DNA of 26,937 nt from positions 1 through 26,937 of IMG/VR virus record IMGVR_UViG_3300005915_000093; one strand, written 5' to 3'. Shown one piece after another: positions 13,060 through 22,351 of this stretch (position 1 is the first letter of the stretch; each line of letters begins with the position of its first letter). Made by a program: the position numbers and the translations under genes. Origin of the DNA: a virus. A model generated the notes under the pieces. It did not search any database and had not been told where the DNA came from. It saw nothing but the letters and a program-made list of their open reading frames with translations.

Positions 13060-14207
13060 TGAATAAGTATCAGATAATCAGGGATGCTATAGTTAGCCAT
13101 CTTCAGGCCAATATAGACGATGCCTTCATAACTGGGGACATCTCGGCCTCTACAAATATACAGGATTATGATACCGCTATAGCAGTCTTCTTTGCTGGCT
13201 TTGAACACCTTGAAGACCGAAGCGAACCCGGCCATCCTTCCCGTGATGCCGAGTATTGGATAAGTGTGGTATGCAGAGCCTCTAATGACAGGAACCAGTC
13301 TGATGCTATAGATGACCGTGTATCTGAGATAGAAGACCTATGTAATGCACCGGGGCACGGGTTCCCAGTCTTTAGCGTTACTGGGGTAGAGCGGTCAACC
13401 GCAGTCAGGGCCAATAAGAACTTCGATGACGCAGCGGGTATTAATGCAACCATAGTAGTAACTGTAAGAATACATGAGGATGAAATTGAGCTAGTACCTG
13501 ACCCTAGGCTTACTACGCTTACCTTTATGGCAATGGCTGGATTAGCTTCTTGTATACAGCTACAGCCCAATACTATCTTCGACTACTACCTACCAGACGG
13601 TACGGTCCAGAGCGGGGTTAATAGCCCCGTATACACCCCTGCTAAGGGTACTGGGGATAAATACATCTATGCTATAATGGATGATGGTCACGAGGTTAGT
13701 GAGCTAACCCATATTGCGGCTACTAATACCCTCCCTACGTTTATGGTTTACATATCTGACCTTATACACATGAGGCCGTCTACTATGTTTTCCCTCGCCT
13801 ACCAAGCTGTAGTTGGTGATGTTGATGACCTTAGGAACGTAGTAGCGCCTACTACTTCAAGGGTCTATATACATGCTGGTTACAATTTCTCTTGTCTATA
13901 TGGTTCTGTTTCACGCTGGGTAATGCAAGCAACTGAAGTCTTACTATACAACTGTCGCCGGGTGTATGGTTCCTTACAGTTTGCCACAGATGCCCCAACC
14001 AGCAAGGTTACTCTGAGTGCATGTACAGACATGAGCGCAGATAATGTGTCACAGACTATTATAAATTACGATAACTGCAACGCTAACGTCTTTGCGAGGA
14101 CATTCCTTGTAAACACGGTAAAGCGTAGCCAACTGACGGCTAGTGCTGAAACGTCCGTACTGTCGTTAATAGCAAAGGGCTGTACCTTTACCTTTGCACC
14201 TGAATAA
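13059..14207 (+). CDS. gp37-like (DUF1834) tail terminator fused to a C-terminal repeat-like domain
   Basis: Residues 1-148 match Mu gp37-type neck proteins: MNKYQIIRDAIVSHLQANI, FFAGFEHLEDRSEPG, EYWISVVCRASNDRNQ, ATIVVTVRIHEDEI. A normal gp37 ends about there. The next 230 residues are extra: a beta-sandwich-like portion (FDYYLPDGTVQSGVNSPVYTP, GDKYIYAIMDDGHEVSELTHI) and then irregular repeats (MRPSTMFSLAYQAVVGDVDDL, LYNCRRVYGSLQF, KVTLSACTDMSADNVSQTII) resembling the leucine-rich-like surface domains of phage structural proteins. The fusion would display a binding domain at the neck. Overlaps with both neighbours are tight. Confidence 0.7.
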   Translation: MNKYQIIRDAIVSHLQANIDDAFITGDISASTNIQDYDTAIAVFFAGFEHLEDRSEPGHPSRDAEYWISVVCRASNDRNQSDAIDDRVSEIEDLCNAPGHGFPVFSVTGVERSTAVRANKNFDDAAGINATIVVTVRIHEDEIELVPDPRLTTLTFMAMAGLASCIQLQPNTIFDYYLPDGTVQSGVNSPVYTPAKGTGDKYIYAIMDDGHEVSELTHIAATNTLPTFMVYISDLIHMRPSTMFSLAYQAVVGDVDDLRNVVAPTTSRVYIHAGYNFSCLYGSVSRWVMQATEVLLYNCRRVYGSLQFATDAPTSKVTLSACTDMSADNVSQTIINYDNCNANVFARTFLVNTVKRSQLTASAETSVLSLIAKGCTFTFAPE

Positions 14208-14216
14208 GGAGTACAT

Positions 14217-14420
14217 ATGAGTAGAAGTAAAAAGTCTCCCGATGACATCACCCTGCGTTATGTGGGTGGATGCGGTGCTAGAATTTGGAAGGGTGGATGG
14301 ATACGGGTTAAGCCCGGACAGGTCTGCACGTTCCCCTCTAGCCAAGAAGAAACTAGGCTTGCAACTGGCATATGGGAGCATGTCGAGAAGCCTAAACCCG
14401 TTATAGAGGAGAGTGACTAA
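14217..14420 (+). CDS. Small head-tail region protein (67 aa)
   Basis: The gene begins after AAGGAG at ATG 14217 and ends overlapping the next gene (TAATG). The short protein has a beta-like core (ITLRYVGGCGARIWKGGWIRVKPGQVCTFPSSQEE) and an acidic tail. Small proteins of this shape with a KPGQV...P...E...L pattern often lie between connector and tail tube genes in Mu-like and related phages, but I cannot name a family. A structural neck role is plausible from position alone. Confidence 0.7.
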   Translation: MSRSKKSPDDITLRYVGGCGARIWKGGWIRVKPGQVCTFPSSQEETRLATGIWEHVEKPKPVIEESD

Positions 14421-15427
14421 TGTCTTTTTACATTGGACAAAACGCTGTATTGGGTGTGGCACTACAGGACGAAGCCTCGGGCGAGACGTTTGGCCATGCA
14501 ATTTGTGGTACTTATGACTACATGAGGGTTAAGCCCGGCGGTTTTAAGTATGAAGTCCGTAATGCCAAAAACACCATAGATGAGCTAAATGTAGACCCTA
14601 GTCTTCTTTGCGTTGGTGGTCTCTACTACACATGGACCGCAGAACTAGTTATGAGTTATTCCTACAGGGAGAAGCTGTTCATGCTTGCCCTTGGGAGTAC
14701 GGATGACTATGTTGCTGGTCCACCAATGGTTCACGGGATTACCCCTGCGGATAAGATTCGTTTTGGTAGCATACAGTTAGTCTATACAGATGAAGCTGCA
14801 CAGGACGACCTTTGGATAACTGAAACCTTTAGTAATACTGCTATAACCTCACTATCTCTTAAGCAGGATGCCGAAGGCGAACTTACCCTTAGTGTGTCTG
14901 GCGTAGCAACTGCCATGACAAGGGCCACTGACTTTGCTGGCCAGTCAATAACCATAACTACTACTGAACCTGTATGCTGGGGAGTATTGACCCCATCACT
15001 TGATGGTACCACCACCTTTAGACTCGGTTCTATCAGCATGGACGTAGACATGCCTTCTACTGAGGGCGAGTTTGACATGGCTGCATCAACCCCTAATACC
15101 CTTGCGTTCTTGGGTAGAAGTGGTCCAAGGACCGTTAAGTATGGTGTGGACATAAGGATGGATGCTGGTGCTTATACGCTTGTCGGAGATACCTCCGGCG
15201 TTTGGGATGGGGCTAATAGCCTTGTTTGGAACAACGGCGCGGCTGGTGCCGACAACCGTATTTTCTCCCTAGTGTTTGGAGAGTCTTATGTAACCGGAGC
15301 TGGTAGAACTCCACCGGTCTGGGGCAGAGAAACAAGAACGCTTGATATAATGCCACTAGACGGAACCACTAGGGTTCTTACGGTTGCGTTCACCAACGCC
15401 CGTTCTGGCGTGATTGCGGTAACATAA
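14420..15427 (+). CDS. Major tail tube protein (putative)
   Basis: The tail tube is the inner channel of the tail. This 335-residue protein is beta-rich and Gly/Thr/Ser-rich, with long alternating strands (YYTWTAELVMSYSYREKLFML, ITSLSLKQDAEGELTLSVSG, TFRLGSISMDVDM), typical of siphovirus tail tube proteins. It follows the neck genes and precedes a chaperone-like gene and the tape measure, the standard order. There is no sheath gene nearby, which points to a non-contractile tail. The C-terminal third (residues about 255-335) may be an added surface domain, since many tube proteins are shorter. Confidence 0.75.
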   Translation: MSFYIGQNAVLGVALQDEASGETFGHAICGTYDYMRVKPGGFKYEVRNAKNTIDELNVDPSLLCVGGLYYTWTAELVMSYSYREKLFMLALGSTDDYVAGPPMVHGITPADKIRFGSIQLVYTDEAAQDDLWITETFSNTAITSLSLKQDAEGELTLSVSGVATAMTRATDFAGQSITITTTEPVCWGVLTPSLDGTTTFRLGSISMDVDMPSTEGEFDMAASTPNTLAFLGRSGPRTVKYGVDIRMDAGAYTLVGDTSGVWDGANSLVWNNGAAGADNRIFSLVFGESYVTGAGRTPPVWGRETRTLDIMPLDGTTRVLTVAFTNARSGVIAVT

Positions 15428-15428
15428 G

Positions 15429-16016
15429 ATGAGTAAAGTTGCCGATGACATACTGAAGAAGTCTCGGCAAATCGTGGAGTTCCCGTGCCTTGGTGTAAAA
15501 ATTGAGGTACGGGCGCTCCGTACTAGAGAAATGTTAGAGGCTGGGATATTACCCCTTGCTAAGATTAGGCCCGATGAGGTGGATGATGATACTGATGCCT
15601 CTGTACAGGACATATTAAGGGTAGCAAGGGAGCTTCTAATGGCATGTGCTGTTGTGCCTAGGATATATCCAAGTGAGGATTATAGGTCAAGACAGCGTGG
15701 CAATGTATGTATAGATGATATCCCTGAAGAGGATGTTCTGGTTGCTTATAGGGTGATAGTTAATATAAGTGACACAAGGTTTTATGGGGTAGACAATACC
15801 GCCTTCGACCCCGATGCTAACCCCAAGCTTATGGAAGGGCAAATGAAGATGGCTGGCTTAATAGATGGCATAGCCCGTAGATACCACATTTCCCCCGTAG
15901 ACATTATGGGTTGGTCCTCACAAGACCTTTCTATGGTATGGTCGATGATAGAGGTTTCTGAGGCTGAGCGTAGCAAGGATGTAGAGCGTAGCAAGGATGT
16001 AGATAATGGGGAATAA
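15429..16016 (+). CDS. Tail assembly chaperone-like protein (putative, 195 aa)
   Basis: It lies exactly between the tail tube and tape measure genes, where the tail assembly chaperone normally sits. The N-terminal part (VEFPCLGVKIEVRALRTREML) is beta-rich as in many chaperones, followed by helices (VQDILRVARELLMACAVVPRIY, LIDGIARRYHISPVDIMGW). No second ORF or clear slippery heptamer for the usual frameshift is visible; the tape measure gene starts 11 bases before this stop. The C-terminus carries a duplicated ERSKDV hexapeptide from an 18-base tandem repeat. Confidence 0.65.
   Translation: MSKVADDILKKSRQIVEFPCLGVKIEVRALRTREMLEAGILPLAKIRPDEVDDDTDASVQDILRVARELLMACAVVPRIYPSEDYRSRQRGNVCIDDIPEEDVLVAYRVIVNISDTRFYGVDNTAFDPDANPKLMEGQMKMAGLIDGIARRYHISPVDIMGWSSQDLSMVWSMIEVSEAERSKDVERSKDVDNGE
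15966..16001 (+). repeat. 18-base exact tandem duplication before the tape measure start
   Basis: GAGCGTAGCAAGGATGTA occurs twice in a row (15966-15983 and 15984-16001). In frame it encodes ERSKDV twice. Each unit contains AAGGA, and the second copy puts AAGGA eight bases before the tape measure ATG at 16006. Confidence 0.95.
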
Positions 16017-17838
16017 CAAAATAAAGCTTATTGCAGAGCTTCAGGATGACCTTAGTGGTCCCCTGAGCAATGCTACTGGTGGTCTTGGAGGGTTTAGTAA
16101 GGCTGCTGGTATGGCCGGTGGAGCCGCACTTGCCCTAGGTGCCGCTGTTTTAGGTGCTGCTAAGAAGTATGGCGACATGGCTGCTGAGATAAGGGACACC
16201 GCTGCAACACTTAATGTGACTACGGATACACTTCAGGCTCTAAACTATCAGTTTGAACAAACCGGTGGTGGGGCTGATACCTTTGCTAACTCTATGCGTG
16301 GGGTCACTAACTTCATGCGTATCGCTGGCGCTGGTGGTGCTGAGCAGACTAGGATGCTTGATAACCTAGGCTTGAGTTATGAGCAGTTAGCCGCAATGTC
16401 CCCCGATGACCAATTCTATACCATTACCGAAGCCTTAGAGGCCATGACGGATGAACAGAAGAAAGCAGAGACCGCTGCTGGATTCTTCGGTACTCGCTAT
16501 TCCCAACAGGTTCTTGGTACGCTTAGACAGACTGAGGGTACCCTTAGGGATGCTTCTGCTGCCTTCCAAGAGACAGGGCTTGGTATACCTGAGGAAGACA
16601 TAGCTTCCCTAAGTGCCTTCTCCGATAAGTGGAAGGAACTAGAGACCAAGTTTAACGTAATGATGGCAGAGGCCATCACTCCAATGCTACCTGCCATAGA
16701 GGGTATTGCAACCGCCCTAATGGACGCTGCCGAAGAGGCTCTTCCTGCCCTTATCGCTGGTGTAGAAGACTCTATCCCAATAATACTGTTAATGGTTGAT
16801 GCACTTAATGAGGCCATAAAGGGTTGGGGTCTATTACTTGGTCTGGGTGATGCACAAGAGTTTAAGAGGATTGATGACCAGTTAAACGACCTTGCTGATT
16901 CCCTTGCACAGGGTGTTGCATCTGGTTTTATAACAGCCGGGGAAGCTGCTACAATATTGGGAGAAAATTATACACTTCTAGCCTCCGATGCCAATTTAAG
17001 CCGTGACCAACAGATTGCTCTTGCCGAAACCGTAGCTGAATTAGGCTCTGTATTTTTAGGGGCTGCATTTGGTATAGATATGTTCACCAGAAAGCTTAAC
17101 CTAATGGTACCTGACCTAGACCTCATTGACGAGACCCTACTTGAGACTGGTGATGCCGGTGAAAGTATGGGTACTGGTGTAGCAGGTGGTTCAGAAAAGG
17201 CCGCTGCTGCCGTGGATGCTCTTAAACAAAGCCTACTGGACCTTAAAGTTAAGATGCTTGAACTGTCAGAACAGGGTGCTAAAGACCTCATTAAGGATGC
17301 ACCTGATATCGGAAAGAGCATGGCTGGCGAGGCCGAAAAGGTTGCTGAAGTAAAGGCTAATGCCATACAGAACGAGATATCTATGCAGGAGCGTCTTAAC
17401 GGTATGATGATGCAGGGCGCTCAGAACATGGCTGGCATCCTTCTAAAGGGTGGCAAGGGCTGGGAAAAGCAGATGCTTGTCGCTATTGCAAAGATGGCAC
17501 TACAGATGATATCTATGCAGGTTGGCGGGCCTCTAGGGACCGTAGCTGGCTTCATAGGTGGCCTATTCCAAACTGGTGGTGTTGTAAGAACTGCCCAGTC
17601 GGGAACAACTGTGCCTGATTCTGGATTGTATGGAGATAGGCACCCTTACATGCTAGAGCGTGGAGAGAGGGTTATTCCTAGGGAGCAAGCACAGATGCGT
17701 GATGCAGGAAGGGCAACAGCTTCTAACATAAACCTAACCTTTGCACCAACCTTTTCCTCGGCCAGTAAGGCAGAAATGCTTAGTTCCGCAGATATCATAG
17801 TTCAAGCACTTAGAGAGAGAGGCATAAACATTGGGTAA
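16006..17838 (+). CDS. Tape measure protein
   Basis: The tape measure sets tail length and is ejected with DNA. The call rests on the N-terminal Gly/Ala-rich pattern (GGLGGFSKAAGMAGGAALALGAAVLGAAKKY), the DTAATLNVTTDTLQALNYQFEQTG segment common in these proteins, long helical stretches, hydrophobic segments near residues 245-280 and 340-350, and the characteristic end with GGVVRTAQSG, HPYMLERGERVIPREQA. At 610 residues it predicts a short tail, roughly 90 nm using about 0.15 nm per residue. It overlaps the previous gene by 11 bases and the next by eight. Confidence 0.85.
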   Translation: MGNNKIKLIAELQDDLSGPLSNATGGLGGFSKAAGMAGGAALALGAAVLGAAKKYGDMAAEIRDTAATLNVTTDTLQALNYQFEQTGGGADTFANSMRGVTNFMRIAGAGGAEQTRMLDNLGLSYEQLAAMSPDDQFYTITEALEAMTDEQKKAETAAGFFGTRYSQQVLGTLRQTEGTLRDASAAFQETGLGIPEEDIASLSAFSDKWKELETKFNVMMAEAITPMLPAIEGIATALMDAAEEALPALIAGVEDSIPIILLMVDALNEAIKGWGLLLGLGDAQEFKRIDDQLNDLADSLAQGVASGFITAGEAATILGENYTLLASDANLSRDQQIALAETVAELGSVFLGAAFGIDMFTRKLNLMVPDLDLIDETLLETGDAGESMGTGVAGGSEKAAAAVDALKQSLLDLKVKMLELSEQGAKDLIKDAPDIGKSMAGEAEKVAEVKANAIQNEISMQERLNGMMMQGAQNMAGILLKGGKGWEKQMLVAIAKMALQMISMQVGGPLGTVAGFIGGLFQTGGVVRTAQSGTTVPDSGLYGDRHPYMLERGERVIPREQAQMRDAGRATASNINLTFAPTFSSASKAEMLSSADIIVQALRERGINIG

Positions 17839-19549
17839 TATATCAACGACCTTAACTTGTGAGATAGTGACCCATCCAGACTACCCCCCTAGACGGCATC
17901 TTACCCTCCCTATCAAGGCAAGGGTCCAGACAAGGCTGCGTAGTATCGAGGAGCGGGTAGAGCTTTTTGATGGCAGTATTGATATTATAAAATATGGCGA
18001 ACCCATGCTAGACCTCGTCCTTGAGGTTCCTCAGTGCGCCCTTTCTGCGGACGACATCAGGCTTCTTGAGGAAATACAGGCAAGGAACATCCCCGTCATG
18101 GTTTACAGTGGTGCTGTTGGGGGTACCCTATTTACGGCCTCTCTGTCGTCTTATGATAGCCTAAGAAACCATGATTACACTATTGAAAATGGCGACTGGA
18201 ACGCCACGTCCGTAAAGCTACTAGAAGTGCGTGGTGATGCTTCTACTGGATGGAACCTTGCTTCCATACCCCGCCCTGTTGATGGTACACATGCAATTTT
18301 CAAAAGGTCTATTGCCCACGAAGATGCTAATGGGTTTAGTTATGACTTCCCTTTAGGTAAGGCATACTACGCCTATGGGAACCTACTCAATAAGTTAGTT
18401 GACAGCACCTTTTCTGATGTAGGAGCCGTAGGCACCGAATCTTGGGTACTTGATGCTGGGCTTACTGCCACCACAGCAGAAAACTCTTGGATAGGAGAAA
18501 GTGTAGATACCCTTATCATAGAAAATGCCGGTGGCGGGGCTGGCCTGCCCTACGAGGTCAATAGTATATTGTGCGAAGACATTCAGGCTGGCTATAACTA
18601 TGTTGCGGCTGTAGGCTATTCTTCTAATGGAACCATATTGGCAGAAGTCGGTTGGTATACTGCTGCGGATGCCCTAATAAGCACCGAAACTATTCAGGCC
18701 ACCACAGTAGGTAGCGGGGTTGGCTGGGTAACTATCAATGCACCGGCTACTGCTACTAAGGCCAGAATGGTGCTTACGCAGGTCACTGGTACCGTAGCTA
18801 CCTTCTCCTGCCCGTGCCTCATGACTAGCTTCTCTACTGCTGTAGATGCAGACCTTAGTAGTGCCGGGGTGCTCTTAACGCGCGAGGCCCTAATAGCTCA
18901 AGCCGGTGGGTCTTTCCTGTCGTTTAACATCCCAGAAACCACTGTTACCAAGGGTACCGAAACGGTTACTGTACTCTATGGATATGGCCTCCCAAACTGG
19001 GAAGTTGGAGCTGGGGATGACGAAACATCCAGAAACACCTTCCTTTGCCTAGAAAACACAGACATCGGCGACACCCTTCACTGTGGGCTGTATTATGATG
19101 GAAGCGACAACAGGTTCTTTGTTGGGGCTGATGCGACATATGAAGCTAGGGTTTTGGCCCATTCCATAGGTGACGTTTGGTTCTTCGCTTTGCACTGGGG
19201 CCATGGGACCACTGGTGCTGAAATTACAGTTTACAACCTCACCGCCGGTACCAATGACTCCAAAGAAATAACTTCTGGGGTAGCGGAAATTTACAATAAG
19301 CTATATATCGGCCACATGCCAGACCATAGACATGCCTTTAACGGGCTTATCGGGGGGGTAAACATAGCGACCATAGCGGACTCAGACTTAAGTAACTTCT
19401 TTGACAGGATGACTAACCCAGACCTTATAGACCTATTCGCCATGACTAACGGAAGGTACTACACGATAGAGAATACACTAACCCCTTCCCCTTGGGAACG
19501 CCGAAAATATAGTGGCAACATTTCTCTAAAACAGGTTGGAAGAGTATAA
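17831..19549 (+). CDS. Tail protein with carbohydrate-binding-like and lectin-like modules
   Basis: It starts with TTG at 17831, eight bases after AGAGAGG. Residues 1-150 (PPRRHLTLPIKARVQTRL, LDLVLEVPQCALSADDIRLLEE) resemble a distal-tail or baseplate-connecting protein. Residues about 190-340 are a beta-sandwich with aromatic strands (YVAAVGYSSNGTILAEVGWY, ATKARMVLTQVTGTVATF), like a carbohydrate-binding module. Residues about 345-525 look like a concanavalin/LamG-type module (LHCGLYYDGSDNRFFVGAD, WFFALHWGHGTTGAEITVY, LYIGHMPDHRHAFNGLIGGV). The C-terminal stretch returns to a tail-type strand. It probably sits at the tail tip and may bind host surface sugars. Confidence 0.7.
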   Translation: MGNISTTLTCEIVTHPDYPPRRHLTLPIKARVQTRLRSIEERVELFDGSIDIIKYGEPMLDLVLEVPQCALSADDIRLLEEIQARNIPVMVYSGAVGGTLFTASLSSYDSLRNHDYTIENGDWNATSVKLLEVRGDASTGWNLASIPRPVDGTHAIFKRSIAHEDANGFSYDFPLGKAYYAYGNLLNKLVDSTFSDVGAVGTESWVLDAGLTATTAENSWIGESVDTLIIENAGGGAGLPYEVNSILCEDIQAGYNYVAAVGYSSNGTILAEVGWYTAADALISTETIQATTVGSGVGWVTINAPATATKARMVLTQVTGTVATFSCPCLMTSFSTAVDADLSSAGVLLTREALIAQAGGSFLSFNIPETTVTKGTETVTVLYGYGLPNWEVGAGDDETSRNTFLCLENTDIGDTLHCGLYYDGSDNRFFVGADATYEARVLAHSIGDVWFFALHWGHGTTGAEITVYNLTAGTNDSKEITSGVAEIYNKLYIGHMPDHRHAFNGLIGGVNIATIADSDLSNFFDRMTNPDLIDLFAMTNGRYYTIENTLTPSPWERRKYSGNISLKQVGRV

Positions 19550-22236
19550 TGGCAGTAACCTATCCGTTCCACCCTAGGCTCCTGAGGGCTGGGTGGCAAC
19601 AGCACGGGGGGTACGAAAAAGATGCACCAAGGCCGGTCATAACTGATTATCCCTATAAAGCACAGGGCCTTATCACTGCTGGTACGCTTACGAATAAATG
19701 GCTAGTATTCATGCCGAAGGGTTCAGCGCCAGCAGATTCTACGTGGGGAGACTCGGCCCCGTGCGTCCCAAATGGGTCAAACAGTTATACGCTTGCCATA
19801 TATGTAACTGCTATCTCTGCTGGCACAGCAGATGTTTTGATTAAATCTTCTGACGCTGATATAAACCCAACTGACGGAGGCGACCTTTTTGACCTATGGG
19901 ATGGGACGGTTGGTACACCAGACCCTATAGGAACATATGAGCTTGCCTTGGGGTGGAACTTTATTGATTTTAGCTTGCTAATCTACACTGATGCGGCTGG
20001 ACTTACGAACATAGTTACTCACGGGCTTATGATAGGCTTTGACGAAACTTCAGCAACCATAACCAATGGGGATGCCAAGCTAGAAATTGGCCTCATGCTT
20101 ATGTTCAGGCACTACGAGTTTGGTCTTAATGACATTGTCAGCGATTACCCTTGGACATTAGACCCACAAATAGACAGACCAACTATTGACGATAGGATTT
20201 ACAGCGAACTAAAGAACAAGCTGTCCACTGACAGCTCCCTATATTCTGAGATAGAGCTTTCATGGGAAGCAGATGGGGGAGACGTTATTGACGTGACACC
20301 CCTTCTTGGTGGGTCCTTTCTTAATGGTTCAGTCAACATAGAAGAACCGTGGAGCCTAGGGTCACAGAAGTCATCTATAAGGTGCAACATACCGTCTACT
20401 GTCGTTACAGAGCTTCTAGCAGACCGCGCGGAAGCAGGGATTATACTACCAAGCAACCTAGCTAATGCTACGCTATATGGCAAGCTATACTCTAACAACG
20501 GAATCATTTGCAGGAACTCACAAACCGCACTATCCTACGGAACAGGGGATGTCACCTCTGCTTCTATCAAGGGCGACTTCATAGAGCTAGGCTTTGAAAG
20601 CGCTCTATCTAAGCTTTCAGGTGTGCCTTTTTGGAACAACTATGTATGGCCCTTCCCCACAGTGGGTTCGCCCGGGACTGGCGTTGGCTGGGCTGCTAAC
20701 CCCGGAATATTGTATATAACATTTCATTGTCTGACTGCATCGACTCCCTTCTTTAGAATGCAGGCCCTCTACCCAGCAGACTGGGTGTGGCTGGCGAAAA
20801 GATATGCCCATATGTTTGTTGGGGTTGATGTTGACGAAATGCAAACTGGCTGGGACGGTGGCCTTTATGGCGAAGTCGTACAATGGGGCTTCAAGATGTA
20901 TGGATTATTTTCTGCGATAACATCAGACGGCAAGTCTTTGATATACCATCCGGCAGTTTATAGGCCGTCCATGAGGGTACACTATCTTGACCTTGACACT
21001 GAAACCACAGACGGGGCCAAGATAAGCCCACAAACCGCCGAGGGTTCTGGCGGGATAAAGATAGTGGGTACTGATACCTCTGCCTTGGACTGGGAAACCA
21101 TAATCCCAGCGGCGCCAGAATATATCGCTGATGCGTCGGATATCAAAGAGATATCCCCCGTTAACACCAGCGGAGTGTGTCCCCTGACGGCTTTCAATAG
21201 CCTTATGGTGCGGGAATCCCTAGCCCGGCAGTATGCTCAATATATGGGGCCTGATGTTCTAAAGCTGGTCTTTGGCCTTGGCAAAGTAGGCGCACTATAT
21301 AATGTGGGGGACCAGATTATCCTTACTTCTGAGCGGTATTGGCCCGGAACCACCAAGACATTTATGGTTTCCCACACCAACAAGAAGGCGGGTGGCACTA
21401 AGGCCGACATAGAAGCCGTAAAGTTTTCTAACTGGCAGGCAGGCCACTCTACCTTCCTGAAGCCGGGGCCGCTTGCCCTCTATCGTGGAGCTTACGATGG
21501 CGACGAAGGCAACACAGTCACTAATAGGACATGGCGAGACGATGGCGAGGAATGGGGCGCCCTTACACAGTCTGGCGCAAATACCATTCATTTTGACGAT
21601 ACTCAGGGTTCTTGGCAGGGCACTGGCTGGTCGATAGAAAATGCCTACACTGGGAGCGAGGCTTTGTATATTAATAAACAGCCACCATACACGGCAAACC
21701 CTGCCGGAACAACCGAACTAGACATAGCTTTTGCCATACACCCTGCTTCTGGCTGGACATCTGGCATGGGTAGGGTTATTGTACACTGGGTTGATACAAC
21801 CACCAATAATGGGTTACTTGTCGTTGTTATGAATGGTGATACGGCAACACAATATGGCAGGAAAACACAGGTTCACGTTACTTGGACAACAGATTTCACA
21901 GACCCATTTAATACTTCATTGTGGGCAGCGGATTTTGTAACAATTTACAACGGTGGGGCTGGTATAACCACCGCAAATACAGATATTAATATGGCTATAT
22001 CTATTACTTTGGACGCAAGGTCTATGGACGTATACTCCAATGGGATTTTCCAAGGCACAGTCACTACAACCTCCAGACTAGATAATGTGTGGCGGTTGGC
22101 TTGGCGTGGGTATTATGGCGCAGCACATGCAACGGTGTCAAATAGCTTCCTTCAGGTTGATGGGCGGCTTCTTACTGACCCTAGGACTGTCAATGAAAGA
22201 ATAAATAGGAGTGGCCGTGACATATACTATCCGTAA
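19549..22236 (+). CDS. Large tail-tip or baseplate hub protein with C-terminal lectin-like domain
   Basis: This 895-residue protein is the last of the head-tail operon and overlaps its predecessor by one base. Residues about 30-200 form a beta-rich module, residues about 215-640 a tail hub-like part (SEIELSWEADGGDVIDVTPLL, SSIRCNIPSTVVTELLADRA, ARQYAQYMGPDVLKLVF, YNVGDQIILTSERYWPGTTKTFMV), and residues about 665-880 a lectin/LamG-like module (DDTQGSWQGTGWSIENAY, MAISITLDARSMDVYSNGIF). The hub part resembles baseplate proteins that sit below the tube and open for DNA release. Host-surface binding by the lectin module is inference. Confidence 0.7.
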   Translation: MAVTYPFHPRLLRAGWQQHGGYEKDAPRPVITDYPYKAQGLITAGTLTNKWLVFMPKGSAPADSTWGDSAPCVPNGSNSYTLAIYVTAISAGTADVLIKSSDADINPTDGGDLFDLWDGTVGTPDPIGTYELALGWNFIDFSLLIYTDAAGLTNIVTHGLMIGFDETSATITNGDAKLEIGLMLMFRHYEFGLNDIVSDYPWTLDPQIDRPTIDDRIYSELKNKLSTDSSLYSEIELSWEADGGDVIDVTPLLGGSFLNGSVNIEEPWSLGSQKSSIRCNIPSTVVTELLADRAEAGIILPSNLANATLYGKLYSNNGIICRNSQTALSYGTGDVTSASIKGDFIELGFESALSKLSGVPFWNNYVWPFPTVGSPGTGVGWAANPGILYITFHCLTASTPFFRMQALYPADWVWLAKRYAHMFVGVDVDEMQTGWDGGLYGEVVQWGFKMYGLFSAITSDGKSLIYHPAVYRPSMRVHYLDLDTETTDGAKISPQTAEGSGGIKIVGTDTSALDWETIIPAAPEYIADASDIKEISPVNTSGVCPLTAFNSLMVRESLARQYAQYMGPDVLKLVFGLGKVGALYNVGDQIILTSERYWPGTTKTFMVSHTNKKAGGTKADIEAVKFSNWQAGHSTFLKPGPLALYRGAYDGDEGNTVTNRTWRDDGEEWGALTQSGANTIHFDDTQGSWQGTGWSIENAYTGSEALYINKQPPYTANPAGTTELDIAFAIHPASGWTSGMGRVIVHWVDTTTNNGLLVVVMNGDTATQYGRKTQVHVTWTTDFTDPFNTSLWAADFVTIYNGGAGITTANTDINMAISITLDARSMDVYSNGIFQGTVTTTSRLDNVWRLAWRGYYGAAHATVSNSFLQVDGRLLTDPRTVNERINRSGRDIYYP

Positions 22237-22243
22237 ACTACGG

Positions 22244-22274
22244 GGAACACTTTGGCTGGTTTTAGTCTTGTTAC
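22244..22274 (+). promoter_or_regulatory. Late ECF-type promoter 3, GGAAC-N15-AGTCTTGTTAC
   Basis: GGAAC at 22244-22248 (GGGGAAC in full), 15 bases, then AGTCTTGTTAC at 22264-22274. The downstream box keeps GTCTTGT and departs at the ends, so it may be weaker. It stands eight bases after the tail operon and would drive the accessory structural genes. Confidence 0.7.
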
Positions 22275-22278
22275 TAAT

Positions 22279-22322
22279 AGGGCTATAGCCCTAACCGTGG
22301 CAATAACGCCACACTAATAGTG
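22279..22322 (+). other. Run of three stem-loops in the leader of the accessory structural genes
   Basis: Directly after late promoter 3 come AGGGCTATAGCCCT (22279-22292, perfect palindrome), GTGGC-AATAAC-GCCAC (22297-22312) and CAC-TAATA-GTG (22312-22322). Together they fold most of the leader before the start codon. They may protect the message or act as a small regulatory RNA element; the first also resembles an operator. Confidence 0.5.
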
Positions 22323-22351
22323 CGAGCATGATGGATGGATGGTGGATAATC

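Noticed and set aside
13550-13560. CTTGTATA inside the gp37-like gene
   Set aside because: It lacks the GGAAC box at the right distance and lies within coding sequence.
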